A stretch of 64,000 nucleotides of DNA. Origin: Cohnella sp. AR92. Lineage in GTDB: Bacteria; Bacillota; Bacilli; Paenibacillales; Paenibacillaceae. Under the pieces are notes generated by a model. That model did not search any database, was not told where the DNA came from, and worked only from the letters and a program-made list of their open reading frames with translations. Positions 42,633-50,582 of this stretch are shown piece after piece. The stretch covers positions 186,001 to 250,000 of the forward strand of contig NZ_RZJR01000006.1 in assembly GCF_003990975.1 (NCBI RefSeq). Reading direction: 5' to 3'. The position numbers and the translations under genes are program-made. Positions within the stretch are counted from its first letter, which is position 1. The number at the start of each line of letters is the position of its first letter.

Positions 42633-43625
42633 TTATCCGGCTCGAACTTCCTTAAACGAGACGAATCTGCGGTTGCTCTCATCCCACAGCTTGAATCGAA
42701 GCGATAGGAGACTCGTGCGCAAGGTTATCGTCGTTGCTTGCTGAAGGGGAGGAGTAGCGTTGTGAGCTTCCTCCAGGCGGTAATTCGGAACTTTCGGGCT
42801 AAGGTGGTGAACATGGTGGAAGCCGATATTGCCCGATAACCACTGCAGCAGCTTCGGGAGCTTATAATAGGAGCTTCCTTCCACAGCCGCTTTCACGTAG
42901 CTCCACTCGTCTTCATTTTCAAAATACGATTCCTCGAATTGATGTTGGACATAGAACAGCCAGATGCCCATCACGCCGGACATCCAGAAGACAGGAACTT
43001 GAACGAGCAGGAAAGCTTGCCAGCCAACCAACCAGATGAGCACCGCGTAGATGGAGACGATCAAGAGATTGGTCACGTAAGTATTGATTTTCTCCTTCCG
43101 CTTGGCCCCTCGGCGATTAAACCTGTAGAGCAGCAGGAAGATATATATCGGCCCCAGGCCGAACATGACAATAGGATTGCGGTAAATTCGATATTGAAGT
43201 CGCTTCAGGAACGATGCGGCTTTAAATTCTTCCGTGGTCAGAACCCAGATATCGCCGATGCCCCGCTTGTCCAGGTTGCTGCTGGTGGCGTGGTGGACCG
43301 CATGGCTGTATTTCCACTGCTCATAGGGAGTTAGGGTGATCGCTCCCGTAATCGTGCCGATGATTTTGTTGGCTTTGCGGTTATGGAAGAACGATAGATG
43401 GCAGCAATCGTGAAAAATGATAAAGGTGCGAAGAACGAAACCTGCGGCGACGACGCTAAAGGCCAGTGAGAGAAGCCAAGAAACGCTCAAGCTTAGATAG
43501 GATCCGTACCAGAGCGCGATCAGGGGAACGAGCGAGGTCAAGAGCTGACGAATGCTTCTCCTCGTGTCGATGTTCTCAAAAGGAGCAACATCTTTCTTTA
43601 GTTGCATTTGCTTCGTCATGTTCAT
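42633..43625 (-). CDS. des: Membrane-bound acyl-lipid desaturase
   Basis: 330 residues, four or more membrane helices and the three His boxes of membrane desaturases: HDCCH near 73, HAVHH near 109 and HHVHH near 273. They bind the di-iron centre. GGAGGG precedes the ATG. It introduces double bonds into phospholipid acyl chains to restore fluidity in the cold. First gene of the des-desK-desR run; two DesR-like boxes lie upstream at 43694-43729. Confidence 0.92.
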   Translation of the reverse strand: MNMTKQMQLKKDVAPFENIDTRRSIRQLLTSLVPLIALWYGSYLSLSVSWLLSLAFSVVAAGFVLRTFIIFHDCCHLSFFHNRKANKIIGTITGAITLTPYEQWKYSHAVHHATSSNLDKRGIGDIWVLTTEEFKAASFLKRLQYRIYRNPIVMFGLGPIYIFLLLYRFNRRGAKRKEKINTYVTNLLIVSIYAVLIWLVGWQAFLLVQVPVFWMSGVMGIWLFYVQHQFEESYFENEDEWSYVKAAVEGSSYYKLPKLLQWLSGNIGFHHVHHLSPKVPNYRLEEAHNATPPLQQATTITLRTSLLSLRFKLWDESNRRFVSFKEVRAG

Positions 43626-43693
43626 TCTTAATACCCTCCAGTGGCTGCGTCTTGCGTTTATATCATTGTAAAGAACGGTAGCGAAGACAAAAA

Positions 43694-43729
43694 GTCATAA
43701 GTGTCATGTGGGGGGATGACAAATGTCAT
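43694..43729 (-). promoter_or_regulatory. Tandem DesR-like boxes before des
   Basis: A near-palindromic box ATGACATTTGTCAT (minus strand, 43716-43729) and a degenerate copy ATGACACTTATGAC (43694-43707) have centres 22 bases apart, two helical turns. DesR is known to bind adjacent sites upstream of des in B. subtilis. The region lies about 70-100 bases before the desaturase start. Confidence 0.6.
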
Positions 43730-43800
43730 GGTTTAGAGGAAGGAGTTCCCACCTTGTTGTCGAAATTTATCAAGGAAGATAAAGCCGCAGGAGGTTACCC

Positions 43801-44379
43801 ATGAATCCTAAATATACGCATACGCATTACCACGTCAGAAAACAAATTCTGTCGCTCGCGGGAGCTAAGGTCGATATTTTCGACAGCAGCGGAAATCAGG
43901 TTCTATTTTCGAAAATGAAAGCGTTTAAGCTAAAAGAAGATATTCGGCTGTTTGCCGACGATACGATGCAGCAGGAGCTCATCTCCATTCAGGCTCGCAG
44001 CGTCATCGATTTCTCCGCGACCTATGACGTCGTCGATTCCACTACCGGGGAGAGGCTCGGCTCCCTTCGCCGCAAGGGAATGAAGTCGATGCTGAAGGAC
44101 GAGTGGGTGATCCTGAATTCCAGCGAGGCAGAGGTCGGGCTCATCAAGGAAGACAGCCCGCTCTTGGCGCTTCTTAGAAGATTCTTGACCAACTTGATTC
44201 CGCAGAAGTTCCATGTCGAGATGGGAGGAGAGCGGGTCGCGCTGTTTAAGCAGGACCTGAATCCGTTCGTCGGCAAGCTGAACTTGGATTTCTCGCTCGA
44301 TACGGGCAACCGGTTGGACCGCCGGTTAGGGCTGGCGGCTGCGGTGCTGTTGGTCGTCATCGAAGGACAGCAAGGATAG
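43801..44379 (+). CDS. LURP-one/tubby C-terminal-like domain protein
   Basis: 192 residues, cytosolic or membrane-peripheral. A beta-rich pattern with regularly spaced strands (VRKQILSLAGAKVDIFDSSGNQVLFSKMKAFKLKEDIRLFAD) fits the LOR/tubby-like barrel; the C-terminal end is a hydrophobic helix (LGLAAAVLLVVIEG) that may pack in the barrel or against the membrane. AGGAGGT precedes the ATG. The stop directly abuts the next start. Tubby-like proteins of Firmicutes may bind lipids; function unknown. Confidence 0.75.
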   Translation: MNPKYTHTHYHVRKQILSLAGAKVDIFDSSGNQVLFSKMKAFKLKEDIRLFADDTMQQELISIQARSVIDFSATYDVVDSTTGERLGSLRRKGMKSMLKDEWVILNSSEAEVGLIKEDSPLLALLRRFLTNLIPQKFHVEMGGERVALFKQDLNPFVGKLNLDFSLDTGNRLDRRLGLAAAVLLVVIEGQQG

Positions 44380-45576
44380 ATGAGCAAGTACCGATTGACC
44401 AAGCTACAGGCGCGGAGATTCCTTTTGTTAAAGCAGGGGCTGCTTGGAGCTTATAAGTTCCAGGGCAAGGAAGGGATTTGCGAGTTCGTGAGCCAAGCCG
44501 GCTGCATCCAGTTCGACCCGATCGACGTGTGCGGCAAGAATGCCGAGCTCGTGCTTCAATCCAGGGTTGCGGGATTTAAGAAAGAGATGCTCGGAGAGCT
44601 GCTCTATGAAGATCGCAAGCTGGTCGATTATTTCGACAAGCAGCTCGCGATTCTCCCTATCGAGGACTGGAAGTATTTCGAGAGAACGCGCAAGCGGTAC
44701 AGGCTCCATGGCCGAAGCCGAGACAAGGTCGATTCGGTTGCCGACGAAGTCAAGCGGTTCATACGGGAGCGCGGGGCGGCCTGTTCCAAGGATATCCCGC
44801 TTAAAGAGACGGTGGACTGGTCCTGGAGTCCGACGACGTTATCCCGAGCGGTGCTGGAGACGCTGTATTTTCGCGGGGATTTGATCGTTCACCACAAGAA
44901 GGGAACGATCAAATATTACGCTTTGGCGGAGGACCATATCGACTCTGCTATTCTACGTGCCGAAGATCCGAACCAATCGGATGCGGACTTTATGCGGTGG
45001 ATCGTACTGCGCCGTATTCGGTCCGTCGGGCTCCTGTGGAACAAACCGTCCGACGCCTGGCTCCACATCGAATCGATGAAATCCCAAGCGCGCAAGGACG
45101 CATTCGCTTCGCTGCTCGCGGAGAAAGCGATCGTCGAGTGTACCGTTGAAGGAATAGCGGATCCGCTCTATATCGCCGTGGAGGACGAGGCGCTCTTGAA
45201 TGAGGCGTTGTCTTCGACGACGGAGACGGAGCATGAACGCCGCGTCGAATTTCTCGCTCCGCTCGATAACTTCCTTTGGGATCGCAAGCTAATTAAGGCG
45301 TTGTTCGATTACGAGTATAAATGGGAAATTTACACCCCGGTCAGAGAACGAAAATACGGGTATTACGTGCTTCCGGTTTTGTACGGAGAAGCGCTAGTCG
45401 GCCGGATCGAGCTCGTTGCGGACAAGAAAGCGAAACAGCTCAACCTGGTTCACTACTGGCCGGAGTACGGGGTAGACCTAGACGAAACGTTCCGCCGGAA
45501 GCTGCGTGAGCGGATCGAACGGTTCGCGGCTTTTAATGGATGTACGACGAAACCGGATGTAGATCCGTTGCGATAA
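44380..45576 (+). CDS. YcaQ/AlkZ-family winged-helix DNA glycosylase
   Basis: 398 residues, three tandem winged-helix domains as in HTH_42 proteins. The Gln-x-Asp catalytic pattern is visible in CIQFDPIDVCGKN near 46-58, the YcaQ form of the QxQ/QxD motif; LDNFLWDRKLIKALFDYEYKWEIY near 292-315 is another family block. YcaQ and AlkZ excise bulky or crosslinked bases from DNA. Starts immediately after the tubby-like gene (AAGGATAG site), so both are in one operon; there is no secondary-metabolite cluster around it, unlike AlkZ. Confidence 0.88.
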   Translation: MSKYRLTKLQARRFLLLKQGLLGAYKFQGKEGICEFVSQAGCIQFDPIDVCGKNAELVLQSRVAGFKKEMLGELLYEDRKLVDYFDKQLAILPIEDWKYFERTRKRYRLHGRSRDKVDSVADEVKRFIRERGAACSKDIPLKETVDWSWSPTTLSRAVLETLYFRGDLIVHHKKGTIKYYALAEDHIDSAILRAEDPNQSDADFMRWIVLRRIRSVGLLWNKPSDAWLHIESMKSQARKDAFASLLAEKAIVECTVEGIADPLYIAVEDEALLNEALSSTTETEHERRVEFLAPLDNFLWDRKLIKALFDYEYKWEIYTPVRERKYGYYVLPVLYGEALVGRIELVADKKAKQLNLVHYWPEYGVDLDETFRRKLRERIERFAAFNGCTTKPDVDPLR

Positions 45577-45697
45577 TTGCATAAGCGTATCGTGGCAGCC
45601 GGACAGACGATGCGGCAGCTCCTTTTGCTTCTTCACTAACAGCATTTGATACATATGGCCCGTTTTGCGTTGAGCTAACGGGCAGTTTAGTTCCATG

Positions 45698-45726
45698 GGC
45701 TTACCGACAATCGGTAGCCTTTTTTG
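45698..45726 (+). terminator. Terminator between the YcaQ gene and the AT-rich block
   Basis: GGC-T-TACCGA CAA TCGGTA-GCC followed by T6. A second hairpin, GCCCGTT/AACGGGC, is at 45658-45683. Confidence 0.75.
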
Positions 45727-45741
45727 TGTTAAGTAAAACCC

Positions 45742-45794
45742 TTGACAACCCAAATTCATTACAGTAAGGTGTAAGTGTTACAGTTAACTGTAAC
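45742..45794 (+). promoter_or_regulatory. Promoter region with two palindromes before the MerR gene
   Basis: TTGACA at 45742-45747 with a weak -10 (TAAGGT, 45765-45770). Two inverted repeats, TTACAGTAAGGTGTAA (45759-45774) and GTTACAGTTAACTGTAAC (45777-45794, perfect 18 bp), share TTACA/TGTAA arms, suggesting binding of two regulator dimers. Confidence 0.6.
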
Positions 45795-45831
45795 CAATGT
45801 GCTTGAGTGTGAAGAAGGGTTGGTTATAAAT

Positions 45832-46245
45832 ATGGCTTACTATACTGCAAAACAAATATCAGAAACGTTGCAAGAACACGACGAAGGTATGAACTTGCGT
45901 ACGGTTCGCTATTATACGCAGATCGGTTTAGTCCCTCCGCTTGAATTGGTTGGCAATAAACGAGTATACACAGATAGTCATTTGGACTATTTTCGCGCAA
46001 TACGTACCCTGTCAAAGGCGGGCGAATCCTTGCAGGTAATCCAAGATAAGCTTGGCACCATGTCAGCCGAAGAAATTCGTAAAATCGGGGAACTCATGCC
46101 CTTTTATCAGCCTAACAACAATCATGAAACGGTCAAGGTTAACGACGATGTACTGATCACGTTGAGTTCTCGAATTCCCGCAGAGATGAAGGAAAGGGTC
46201 ATTAACTCGGTGTCCCAAATCCTTAAAGGAGGTAACACTGAATGA
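45832..46245 (+). CDS. MerR family transcriptional regulator
   Basis: 137 residues from ATG 45832; the longer reading from TTG 45775 would start inside the operator. N-terminal MerR helix-turn-helix: YYTAKQISETLQ...NLRTVRYYTQIGLVPPLELVGNKRVYTDSHLDYFRAIRTL (about 3-65). The C-terminal effector part is short with no Cys cluster, so not a metal sensor. Overlaps the next gene (ATGA). It opens an AT-richer block. Confidence 0.9.
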   Translation: MAYYTAKQISETLQEHDEGMNLRTVRYYTQIGLVPPLELVGNKRVYTDSHLDYFRAIRTLSKAGESLQVIQDKLGTMSAEEIRKIGELMPFYQPNNNHETVKVNDDVLITLSSRIPAEMKERVINSVSQILKGGNTE

Positions 46246-46739
46246 TGAAAACCAGCATTGCCAAATCCAAAATGGAAAACGAAGAGGGAATGAACCACTT
46301 GTTAATTGAGATTCCCCCTCTGGATGTTCAGGAAGCAGAAGTGGACATTATCCTTCCAGATGGCATGTTCCGAACTCAAAATTTAACGGGTTACAATGAG
46401 GGTGAATCAGGTTCCATTCGCATTGATCATCTCACAAAATGGACGCAGCACCTCCTGATCGAACTATACACGAAGGAAAAATTAAACTTCGAGCAAGCAA
46501 CGATAAATACGGCGTTAACCCTGAAGGCTAAGGATGGCACAACAACACAATTAAAGAATGCTGTCGCGGTGACCCTCGCCGACGAAGAGAATATGGAGGG
46601 CTTGGTGATTGATGACAACGTAATAACGTTTCTTAAAAATGTACAGACGAAAGAGGAGAATAACACACCACATCCCAAAGAGTACATAACTGTCAATGAG
46701 TATGCATTTTTAGAAGAAAAATATCGTGTTGACTTTTGA
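46242..46739 (+). CDS. Hypothetical protein coupled to the MerR gene
   Basis: 165 residues, acidic, no signal or membrane segment. The first half shows alternating strands (HLLIEIPPLDVQEAEVDIILPDGMFRT) ending in Asn-Leu-Thr-Gly-Tyr, and the middle a second beta region (INTALTLKAKDGTTTQLKNAVAVTLAD), like a small beta-sandwich. The family is not recognised. Translationally coupled to the MerR regulator, so perhaps a co-sensor or target. AT-rich coding sequence unlike the flanking genes. Confidence 0.7.
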   Translation: MMKTSIAKSKMENEEGMNHLLIEIPPLDVQEAEVDIILPDGMFRTQNLTGYNEGESGSIRIDHLTKWTQHLLIELYTKEKLNFEQATINTALTLKAKDGTTTQLKNAVAVTLADEENMEGLVIDDNVITFLKNVQTKEENNTPHPKEYITVNEYAFLEEKYRVDF

Positions 46740-46766
46740 AGGAGCTTAAATCTTTTGGAGGTGAGC

Positions 46767-47708
46767 ATGTTGAAGTTGATCATTGTCGAGGGAATCCCTG
46801 GTTCGGGAAAGTCTACAACAGCAAGATTCCTCGCTTTACAGTCAGAGCGGAACGGAAATGCGACGGAGCTTTTCCATGAAACTGCATACCAACATCCAAT
46901 CTTGATACAGGATACCATTCGTACCCCTGTAGCTTGGATGAAACAGTATTTAATCAATTGGGATCGGTTCTTAGAAGAACAACGGGACAAAAATGCGACT
47001 TTGGTGATGGAGTCAGTATTATTTCAGGCACCCATTCTGCGTCTGCTCCATATGGATCTGGATAAGGAAGCGATCATTCAGTTCATCGAAAGCATATGTG
47101 CACGATTTGCGGATTTTGATTGCCATTTGGTTTATTTATATCAGGCTGACCCTATGATTGGGATTAACCGAATGATGAGAGCAAGAGGCGGGACGAATTG
47201 GTTAAATGCAACATTTGAGGAATTTAAACATGAACCCTTCTATGTCAACCGGGGGCAGACAAATCCAGAATCACATCTTAACTTTTTGGAGGAATATGCG
47301 CAAATTGCTGGAGCTGCGAATAGCAGGTGCAGTTCATGGTCTCTGTCGATCGAGAATACCAACTGGGATTGGAGATCTTATTATCACAACATCGTGGATC
47401 ATTTTGGCTGGTCGTTCATACCCGATCCGATCGTTCCCTATTCCGAACTTGTGAAATATGTGGGGGTTTACCACAATGAGGAATTGAACCTTCTTATCCA
47501 CGTTGAGCTGAAAGACGGTCAACTAATCGGGTTTGGAGATCGACAACTCAAGCCAAATACTTTGAGCACATTTTATCTTGATTATGTCAGCATGAAGATA
47601 CATTTTAATTTGGGACCTTCGGGTCAATGCAGCGGCATGTTTGTTAAAGAGAAGGATTTGTTTGGAAACCGCAGAGATGAAGGGACAAAGTTTATAAAAA
47701 TTTCCTGA
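46767..47708 (+). CDS. P-loop NTPase / kinase-like protein
   Basis: 313 residues from ATG 46767 behind GGAGG. Walker A GIPGSGKST at about 9-17 near the N-terminus as in nucleoside or small-molecule kinases; ATLVMESVLFQAP near 78 is a candidate Walker B, and LYQADPMIGINRMMRARG near 126-143 looks like a lid with Arg residues. The C-terminal 100 residues (from VGVYHNEELN) form a separate beta-rich domain of unknown role. Substrate unknown. Part of the AT-rich block. Confidence 0.8.
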   Translation: MLKLIIVEGIPGSGKSTTARFLALQSERNGNATELFHETAYQHPILIQDTIRTPVAWMKQYLINWDRFLEEQRDKNATLVMESVLFQAPILRLLHMDLDKEAIIQFIESICARFADFDCHLVYLYQADPMIGINRMMRARGGTNWLNATFEEFKHEPFYVNRGQTNPESHLNFLEEYAQIAGAANSRCSSWSLSIENTNWDWRSYYHNIVDHFGWSFIPDPIVPYSELVKYVGVYHNEELNLLIHVELKDGQLIGFGDRQLKPNTLSTFYLDYVSMKIHFNLGPSGQCSGMFVKEKDLFGNRRDEGTKFIKIS

Positions 47709-47817
47709 TGATTCAACGAACGGGTGCGTCTGCAGAAGGAATGAGTGCCGTAAATCTTTAATATAGAAAGTTGACTCACTCATACGCAGTTCGATCCACG
47801 AGAGAGGGGAATGCTTA

Positions 47818-48303
47818 TTGCTGCAGAGATACATTAGCTCAGACCAGGACCAATTGGAAGAGTTTATGAGAACGATGTATAATTCCAGAGGATATGTCTT
47901 TGATCCTGAAGGTTCGCATTTCGATATTAGATGTATTGAACGGCTGTATTTTGGTACTGGAGGCGGCTTCTGGTTATTGAAGGAAGATCAGAGCGTAATT
48001 GGGACTATTGGTTTAAAGGGTATTGATTCTGAAAATAGAATTGGTGAAATAAAGAGGTTCTTCGTGTTGCCTGAACATCAAGATAAGGGTTACGGCAAAA
48101 GCATGATGAGCCAAGCAATAGAATTTGCAAGACAAGCTGGATTAATAAAGCTAAGGTTGGACACTGAGAAACAATCATATAAAGCGATGTCAGTGTTTCG
48201 AAGTTTTGGCTTCTATGAGATACCCAAATACAATGATAATGATATTGCAGAACTATTTATGGAATTATCCATTAGTAAAGGGGATGAGTTTGATGACGGT
48301 TAA
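47818..48303 (+). CDS. GNAT family N-acetyltransferase
   Basis: 161 residues from TTG 47818 (AGAGGGGA 7 bases upstream). Acetyl-CoA loop HQDKGYGKSMMSQAIEFARQ near 86-105 with the Q/R-x-x-G-x-G/A pattern, preceded by GEIKRFFVLPE; C-terminal YKAMSVFRSFGFYEI. MarR-linked small GNAT type. Overlaps the SnoaL-like gene by 11 bases. Confidence 0.92.
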   Translation: MLQRYISSDQDQLEEFMRTMYNSRGYVFDPEGSHFDIRCIERLYFGTGGGFWLLKEDQSVIGTIGLKGIDSENRIGEIKRFFVLPEHQDKGYGKSMMSQAIEFARQAGLIKLRLDTEKQSYKAMSVFRSFGFYEIPKYNDNDIAELFMELSISKGDEFDDG

Positions 48304-48733
48304 TTTTTCAAAAGTTCAAGACGTGCTTGAAAATTACAGGTTTTCCATTTACGAAAAAAATGTTGAACGTTTCTTATCAGCCTATGCCCCCGACATCCAT
48401 ATCTACGATTGCTGGGGAAACTGGGAGAGCAAGGGGATCACTCCTTGGAAGGCAAATGTTGAGGCGTGGTTTAACGGATTAAGGGCAGATCGTGTTACCC
48501 TTAAAGTCGATTTCAATGACTTAGTAGTAGAAGAAAACTTGAATCTTGCATTTGTTCATTGTGCCGTTACCTTCGCTGCACACGATATAGAATCAGGAGA
48601 AAAACTTCGTCAAATAACAAATCGTTTCACTTTTGGTTTAAGAAAAGACAATGATTCCTGGCTAATCACTCACACACATTCATCTTTACCAATAAATATG
48701 GAGACTGGAAAGGGTCTCTTTAATTTAAGGTAA
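48293..48733 (+). CDS. SnoaL-like (NTF2-fold) protein
   Basis: 146 residues from ATG 48293, nine bases after AAAGGGG; the ATG at 48284 touches the site. Typical NTF2-like order: long helix YRFSIYEKNVERFLSAYAPDIHIYD, then strands with VHCAVTFAAHD, ITNRFTFGLRKDNDSWLITHTHSS. Such proteins are often isomerases or binding proteins for small molecules; relatives in resistance regions are known. Last gene of the AT-rich block. Confidence 0.85.
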   Translation: MTVNFSKVQDVLENYRFSIYEKNVERFLSAYAPDIHIYDCWGNWESKGITPWKANVEAWFNGLRADRVTLKVDFNDLVVEENLNLAFVHCAVTFAAHDIESGEKLRQITNRFTFGLRKDNDSWLITHTHSSLPINMETGKGLFNLR

Positions 48734-48749
48734 CAACTAGTCATTAAGA

Positions 48750-48783
48750 AAAGAGCAGTTCGGAATGAATCCGACTGCTCTTT
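48750..48783. terminator. Bidirectional terminator
   Basis: AAAGAGCAGTTCGGA pairs with TCCGACTGCTCTTT across ATGAA (one mismatch), between convergent genes, with T/A runs on both sides. Confidence 0.85.
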
Positions 48784-48790
48784 CTTGCGA

Positions 48791-49006
48791 TTAGTGACTC
48801 CTTCTGACGGGCGGCCTGTATTCGATCGATTGATAGGGGTCGGCTTTCGGTCCATCTTTTCTAATGGAGCGGAGAAGATTAAGCGTGGTAAGGGTGGAGA
48901 ACAGCATAAACACAATGAGGTACCATGAAACGCCGTAACGGATTACCAGGAACAAGGAAAAGGCAACGAAGAGAATCAATATTCCGAGCATCCACTTTCT
49001 GGTCAT
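48791..49006 (-). CDS. Small two-helix membrane protein
   Basis: 71 residues from ATG 49006, which is correctly spaced from GAGGGGG; an ATG six bases upstream sits on that site. Two predicted membrane helices (MLGILILFVAFSLFLVIRYG and WYLIVFMLFSTLTTLNLL) and a basic/Pro C-terminal tail. Unknown function; common in Paenibacillaceae-type genomes as an orphan. Confidence 0.7.
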   Translation of the reverse strand: MTRKWMLGILILFVAFSLFLVIRYGVSWYLIVFMLFSTLTTLNLLRSIRKDGPKADPYQSIEYRPPVRRSH

Positions 49007-49161
49007 ACACATCCCCCTCGATTCATTATTTCGATAAATACGGATAATATATCCATATTATACATGATTACGAACAAGCTTGCACCCAATTAGAATCCAG
49101 TATCCTGTTGAGATATCGATGATCTTTTGCTAAAATTTCCATTGAAAGGTGGTCGATTTAA

Positions 49162-49215
49162 ATGGCAAATCATTTTGCCAGTATGCTGCGCGGCTCATGC
49201 AAAGCCTATTCTTAG
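49162..49215 (+). CDS. Putative leader peptide MANHFASMLRGSCKAYS
   Basis: A 17-codon frame with a good site (AAAGGTGG at 49145-49152). It ends inside a hairpin, and its stop overlaps one arm of a competing stem, the arrangement of translation-controlled attenuators upstream of resistance genes. The next gene is a serine hydrolase. The amino acid content gives no obvious amino-acid sensing bias. Confidence 0.4.
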   Translation: MANHFASMLRGSCKAYS

Positions 49216-49257
49216 GGCGAACCTTTGCATGGGCGGACATAAGTAACTCTGTTCGCC
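49193..49257 (+). promoter_or_regulatory. Mutually exclusive hairpins in the leader of the serine hydrolase gene
   Basis: Stem 1: GCTCATGCAAAG (49193-49204) with CTTTGCATGGGC (49223-49234), 12 pairs, enclosing CCTA/TAGG. Stem 2: GGCGAAC (49216-49222) with GTTCGCC (49251-49257). Stem 2 uses the apical loop of stem 1, so both cannot form fully together. A ribosome on the leader frame would cover stem 1. Confidence 0.45.
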
Positions 49258-49322
49258 TCTGACATTTCTAAGGATGGGCTCTGCACCTTATTGTTCGAAT
49301 ATAAATAAGGGAGTTGAGTGCA

Positions 49323-50486
49323 TTGACCAATCCATTCATTAGAAACCATCCATATCTCGTGGAACTTCAGAATCATGTCCAGCAGTTATTAGATGAACTC
49401 GCGGAAGACGATATCGGCGCAGGATTTCAAGCAGCGGCTTATTGGCACGGAGAGCTGGTCCTGAATGCTTTCTCAGGGAGCGCGGATTCCGCTGGACGGC
49501 GCCCCGTTGACTCCGATACCTTATTCGTTGCGCAATCTTGCTCCAAAGGCATTGTTTCAACGGCCATTCATATTCTCGTCCAACAGGGCAAGCTGGATTA
49601 TGATGAGCGGATTTCCCATTACTGGCCCGAATTCGGAGCGAATGGGAAGGACAAGATCACTCTCCGTCAGGTACTAACCCATACGGCAGGTGTTCCCGTG
49701 ATGCCCGCGTACTCGGATATGCGGCTTATCGCGGACTGGCGAGCGATGGTCGGGGAGATGGAGAAGCTAGAGCCCATCTGGGAACCTGGCAGCAAGTCCG
49801 GTTACCATGGTCTGACCTTCGGCTGGATTCTGGGGGAGACCGCATCCCGTGCGGATGGGCGGACTTTTGCTCAGATTGTTCATGACGAGATAGGCAAACC
49901 CTTAGGCATTGAAAAGGATCTGATCTTAGGCGCTTCATCGGAAGCGGAATGCCGTATTGCCGAGATTAGCGGCGAAGCCGTACCGATAGCTTCCATGCCG
50001 GATGACATGCTTTTCAAGCGAGTTCTGCCTCCGGCTTTAGTCCCCGTCGCAAATCCGGAATGGAATTCGCCCTGGTTTCATGCAGCGGCCGTACCTGCCG
50101 TGAACGTCATCGCTACGGCTAAGGCGGTAGCGTGTATGTATGCCTCGCTGATTGGCCACGGCGTAGACGGCGGTAGACGTCTGCTCGAGCCAGCTTGCGT
50201 AGCGGAGGCGACGTCACCGCACTTTGAAGGCATCGACGAAGTTGCTCTTGCCCCCATTAAATTGGGACTTGGCTATAGCCTTAGTCAAGAAGGCGATCCC
50301 ATGGGCGGCAGCCCGATGGCGTTCGGTTACGCCGGCCTGGGGGGCATGATTGGATATGCCGATCCTTCGAACAGCCTTGCCGTGGCGGTACTGTGCAATC
50401 GCATGAAAGTCGGAAGGGGAGAGCGGTCCCCCGATCGACTCGTATCGGACCTAATCCGCGAGAAACTAAGCGCTGCTGAATCCTAA
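49323..50486 (+). CDS. Serine hydrolase, class C beta-lactamase/EstB-type esterase
   Basis: About 387 residues from TTG 49323, nine bases after AAGGGAG; TTG 49314 touches the site. No signal peptide, so cytosolic. AQSCSKGIVSTA near 70 carries Ser-x2-Lys; the Tyr motif appears as Tyr-His-Gly (GYHGLTFGWILGE near 160), as in EstB-like esterases and D-aminoacyl hydrolases rather than penicillinases; the C-terminal block GYAGLGGMIGYAD replaces KTG. Likely an esterase. The long leader upstream suggests regulated expression. Confidence 0.88.
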   Translation: MTNPFIRNHPYLVELQNHVQQLLDELAEDDIGAGFQAAAYWHGELVLNAFSGSADSAGRRPVDSDTLFVAQSCSKGIVSTAIHILVQQGKLDYDERISHYWPEFGANGKDKITLRQVLTHTAGVPVMPAYSDMRLIADWRAMVGEMEKLEPIWEPGSKSGYHGLTFGWILGETASRADGRTFAQIVHDEIGKPLGIEKDLILGASSEAECRIAEISGEAVPIASMPDDMLFKRVLPPALVPVANPEWNSPWFHAAAVPAVNVIATAKAVACMYASLIGHGVDGGRRLLEPACVAEATSPHFEGIDEVALAPIKLGLGYSLSQEGDPMGGSPMAFGYAGLGGMIGYADPSNSLAVAVLCNRMKVGRGERSPDRLVSDLIREKLSAAES

Positions 50487-50538
50487 TAGATGCCTTCAAT
50501 AGAAGGGTCCGACATCGTTAAATAGTCGGGTCAATAGC

Positions 50539-50573
50539 AAAGGCTGCCGAATCCTTACGGATCGGCAGCCTTT
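50539..50573. terminator. Bidirectional terminator between convergent genes
   Basis: AAAGGCTGCCGA pairs with TCGGCAGCCTTT, extended by ATCC/GGAT around TTAC. Confidence 0.85.
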
Positions 50574-50582
50574 CGTCTCGTT

